From: an uncultured Cellvibrionales bacterium | GTDB taxonomy: Bacteria > Pseudomonadota > Gammaproteobacteria > Pseudomonadales > Cellvibrionaceae | DNA length: 36,320 nt | Reading direction: 5' to 3' | Assembly (NCBI GenBank): GCA_913020395.1 | Contig: CAJWCA010000006.1 | Coordinates: 1-36,320 of the forward strand | Shown here: in pieces, positions 34,091 to 36,320 of the stretch | How the letters are laid out: each line of letters begins with the position of its first letter | How positions within the stretch are numbered: the stretch's first letter is position 1 | Position numbers and translations under genes: made by a program | Notes under the pieces: model-generated | Seen by the model: only the letters and a program-made list of their open reading frames with translations | The model's database searches: none | What the model was told of the DNA's origin: nothing

Positions 34091-34447
34091 ATGATGAGTG
34101 TTGATCGGCGTAGAAGCGCCAGAGTTGTTGTGAATTGCGAAATGGCAATTAAACTCGACGGTGAAACATTTAACTGCCAGGTTCGCAACATTGCTGGAAC
34201 CGGTGTTCTGGCCCGTGTTCATGCGGGCAATACCTTGAGGCTGAATGAGCTTGAAGAGGTCGGTTGCTGGCTGGAGTATCAGGGCAAGGGTTTTGAGGCC
34301 TGGTGCAGAGTCGTCAGGGTGACCGGTTGGGATGTGGCATTGCTATTTTTGGACCTGGGTAAGGAGCAGATGTCTTTCCTTGAGGAAATAACAAAAGAAA
34401 GCCCCCAAGATCAACGGGAGTTGGAAAGTTCATACCTTTTTGAGTGA
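34091..34447 (+). CDS. PilZ domain protein
   Basis: 118 residues, a single-domain PilZ protein. The c-di-GMP-binding RxxxR motif is near the N-terminus (RRRSAR, residues 6-11). The second motif, normally D/N-x-S-x-x-G, reads NIAGTG (33-38), with Ala in place of Ser. The rest follows the PilZ barrel: GVLARVHAG, VGCWLEYQGKGFEAWCRVVRVTGWDVALLFLD. Binding of c-di-GMP is plausible but may be weakened by that substitution. GGAAG lies five bases before the ATG; a second ATG follows directly. It is the first gene after the c-di-GMP riboswitch, followed by a barrel gene 53 bases away, so it may relay the same signal to the encoded envelope proteins. Confidence 0.85.
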   Translation: MMSVDRRRSARVVVNCEMAIKLDGETFNCQVRNIAGTGVLARVHAGNTLRLNELEEVGCWLEYQGKGFEAWCRVVRVTGWDVALLFLDLGKEQMSFLEEITKESPQDQRELESSYLFE

Positions 34448-34500
34448 TAGCAATCTAGTATTACAATGTCTGTTAGTCTAACTGCTCTGTGGATAATTTA

Positions 34501-35613
34501 ATGGTATGTAATCCTTGTGGTTTCAAGGGAATGAAAACACTACTTGTAGGCGTATTGTTGACCTTGGCTTCGGCTTCGAAAGCCGAGTGGGATGCGCTGG
34601 TTTTCTCCGATGTGATGGCCAGCCATGTTGATGGCGAACACTTCTCTGAAAAAAATGTAAAACCCTCAATTGATCTCTTTGTATCGGGGAAAAAAGGGCC
34701 GCTGCTTGTCTTGATGGAAGGGTTTGCGTCTGAAAAGGCCCAGCACATGGAGCGATTTCAGCTGGGGCTGAACGTCACTGATTCCTCGAGGTTTTGGCTT
34801 GGGCGCCATCACACTCCCTTTGGCTACTGGCATACACAATACCACCACGGGACCTACCTGCAGACCTCCGCCAGCCGCCCGGCCCTGGTTGAGTTGGGAG
34901 GGGCTGGCGGGATTCTCCCCAGTCACACCACCGGTGGGTTGTTTGAGGTGGAGGTAGAGAGCCAGGAGGCTGCCTGGCATTACGCAGTGTCGCTTGGGTA
35001 TTCTTCACAGCTGAGTACTTCCGGGGGCGGGCATCACGGTGGTGGTGCGATATCGTTGAATGACTTTGACCTATTAAATCCAAAAGCCGGCGACCATGAC
35101 ATGAGTGCTGCGTTTAGGCTGGCCTATCTGCCCAGCGCGTTGGAAGAGACCCAGTTGGGCGCGTTTTGGATGCAGACCGATATCACTCTAAATGAGTCTG
35201 CGCGTGACGATCTCGGGGTAATGCCCAATCAGCATATCAGTTTGGATATTGCCGGGGTGTTTGCCAACGTTGATTGGAGCGCTGTCAGGCTGATCGGGGA
35301 ATGGTATTACCTGGAGACCGAAGTGCCTGAGCAGTCGATCATCCATCGTTCCCAGTTTTCCGCGGCTTACCTACAGCTAGAATACTCTCACAATGAACGT
35401 TGGACACCTTACATCAGGTTTGACCACACCTCCGGAGATGAAGGGGACCCCTATCTGCATCTATTGAAAGCTTATCCGCGCAGTGGTCAGGCATTGGGGG
35501 TGCGCTATGACATTGCCTCCCGGCATGCGTTCAAATTGGAATATACCTATCGAGAGTTTGAGCACAGTGATAGCGGCCGCTGGTTGCTGAGTTGGAGCAC
35601 GGCCTGGCCATGA
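34501..35613 (+). CDS. Putative outer-membrane beta-barrel (porin-like) protein, His-rich
   Basis: 370 residues from ATG 34501 (GGA seven bases upstream); GTG 34489 and ATG 34531 are alternatives. The signal peptide MKTLLVGVLLTLASASKA precedes a series of amphipathic strands typical of an outer-membrane barrel (FQLGLNV, RFWLGRHH, AFRLAYLP, AYLQLEYSHNERWTPYIRFDH, ALGVRYDI, AFKLEYTYREF). Resemblance to phosphate-selective porin-like proteins is general, not diagnostic. Several His clusters are conspicuous: HH, H and HH in the stretch after RFWLGR, SHTTGG, and GGGHHGGG, which could bind metal. Its end overlaps the next gene in ATGA, so the two are translationally coupled. Function not established. 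Confidence 0.72.
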   Translation: MVCNPCGFKGMKTLLVGVLLTLASASKAEWDALVFSDVMASHVDGEHFSEKNVKPSIDLFVSGKKGPLLVLMEGFASEKAQHMERFQLGLNVTDSSRFWLGRHHTPFGYWHTQYHHGTYLQTSASRPALVELGGAGGILPSHTTGGLFEVEVESQEAAWHYAVSLGYSSQLSTSGGGHHGGGAISLNDFDLLNPKAGDHDMSAAFRLAYLPSALEETQLGAFWMQTDITLNESARDDLGVMPNQHISLDIAGVFANVDWSAVRLIGEWYYLETEVPEQSIIHRSQFSAAYLQLEYSHNERWTPYIRFDHTSGDEGDPYLHLLKAYPRSGQALGVRYDIASRHAFKLEYTYREFEHSDSGRWLLSWSTAWP

Positions 35614-36068
35614 ACGCCCGGCGAATGAGAATGGCAATTGTGTTTATTGGCCTGGTGATTTCACTGGGGGGGCTGCCCCGTGTGATCGCAGGTGAGTTCG
35701 TGCTTGTTGGCGCTGTCTCTCCTGATCGCGATCCTTTTACGCTGTATGAGATCCGCAAGATTTTTCTAGGTCACTCTGTTGAGCGTGATGGCGCCCGAAT
35801 AAAAGGCGTCATTAATGTGGCGGATGAAGACAATTACTCCGTTTTTCTACAGAAATTGATTCACCTGTCGGCAAAAGACTACGAAAGGCGTTTGGTCTCA
35901 AGAACCTTCCGCACGGGCGTGTCTTCGGTTTCAAAAGCAGAAACGTTTGCAGAACTGAAATTGACATTGTTGGCTGATGCGTCAGCTATTTCAGTAGTGC
36001 GCAGTGATCAGCTTGAAGGGAGTGATGGCCTCGAAGTTATACAGGTTCTCTGGAAGGTAGAAGATTGA
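35610..36068 (+). CDS. Small PstS-like exported substrate-binding protein
   Basis: 152 residues from the ATG at 35610, which overlaps the stop of the barrel gene (ATGA); an earlier in-frame ATG at 35592 lies within that gene. Signal peptide with hydrophobic core MAIVFIGLVISLGGL ending VIAG. The mature part has the pattern of short PBP-like proteins related to phosphate-binding PstS: FVLVGAVSPDRDPFTLYEIRKIFLGH, then FLQKLIHLSAKDYERRLVSRTFRTG. At about 130 mature residues it is half a normal binding protein. Similar small proteins accompany signalling and outer-membrane genes in marine gammaproteobacteria. A role as periplasmic partner of the barrel is inference. Confidence 0.75.
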   Translation: MNARRMRMAIVFIGLVISLGGLPRVIAGEFVLVGAVSPDRDPFTLYEIRKIFLGHSVERDGARIKGVINVADEDNYSVFLQKLIHLSAKDYERRLVSRTFRTGVSSVSKAETFAELKLTLLADASAISVVRSDQLEGSDGLEVIQVLWKVED

Positions 36069-36096
36069 CAGTCGATTCTACAGAGGCGCACAAGAC

Positions 36097-36320
<224 letters not shown>

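Overview
The window looks like chromosome from a marine-type gammaproteobacterium, possibly of the Cellvibrionales/Spongiibacteraceae kind. This is inferred from mid-range base composition, a TonB-dependent receptor feeding a carboxylate transporter, a YghU-type glutathione transferase, an MltF-like transglycosylase, OmpW, GlxA-type and LysR regulators, and a c-di-GMP riboswitch. I see no rRNA, tRNA, CRISPR array, insertion sequence, phage gene or integrase. Genes are closely packed and several convergent pairs share their stop codons.

Layout. 1-2.7 kb: a sodium:solute symporter, then a small DUF3237 + SnoaL-like gene pair on the minus strand, facing a divergent GlxA-type AraC regulator (2.9-3.9 kb). 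3.9-6.7 kb: a GAF-GGDEF diguanylate cyclase and a Kef-type cation/proton antiporter separated by a strong terminator. 6.9-8.4 kb: a haem-binding DUF3365 protein and a periplasmic binding protein in one operon. 8.9-17.7 kb: the largest operon, with a TonB-dependent receptor, a small exported protein, the three tripartite tricarboxylate transporter subunits (TctC, TctB, TctA) and a CitA/CitB-type two-component system. This looks like a complete path for a carboxylate from outer membrane to cytoplasm with its own sensor. 17.7-19.5 kb: a LysR regulator divergent from a short-chain dehydrogenase. 19.6-22.1 kb: an MscS channel and a BCCT osmolyte transporter, plausibly an osmotic-stress pair. 22.2-24.9 kb: a solitary family-1 binding protein whose start appears frameshifted, and an APC amino-acid permease. 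24.9-30.5 kb: a Baeyer-Villiger-type monooxygenase behind a perfect operator-like palindrome, a YitT membrane protein, a penicillin-acylase-family hydrolase, and OmpW with an FNR/Anr-like box. 30.5-33.7 kb: an MltF-like lytic transglycosylase with two binding-protein domains instead of one, and a YghU-type transferase ended by a clear terminator.

The most striking region is 33.7-36.1 kb. A 430-base gene-free stretch holds a promoter candidate and a c-di-GMP-I (GEMM-I) riboswitch. It leads an apparent operon of a PilZ-domain protein, a His-rich outer-membrane barrel and a small PstS-like exported protein. The second messenger would therefore be read twice, once by the mRNA leader and once by the first protein encoded. 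Facing it at the right edge is the receiver-domain end of what is probably a hybrid histidine kinase. With the diguanylate cyclase at 3.9-4.9 kb, c-di-GMP signalling recurs in the window.
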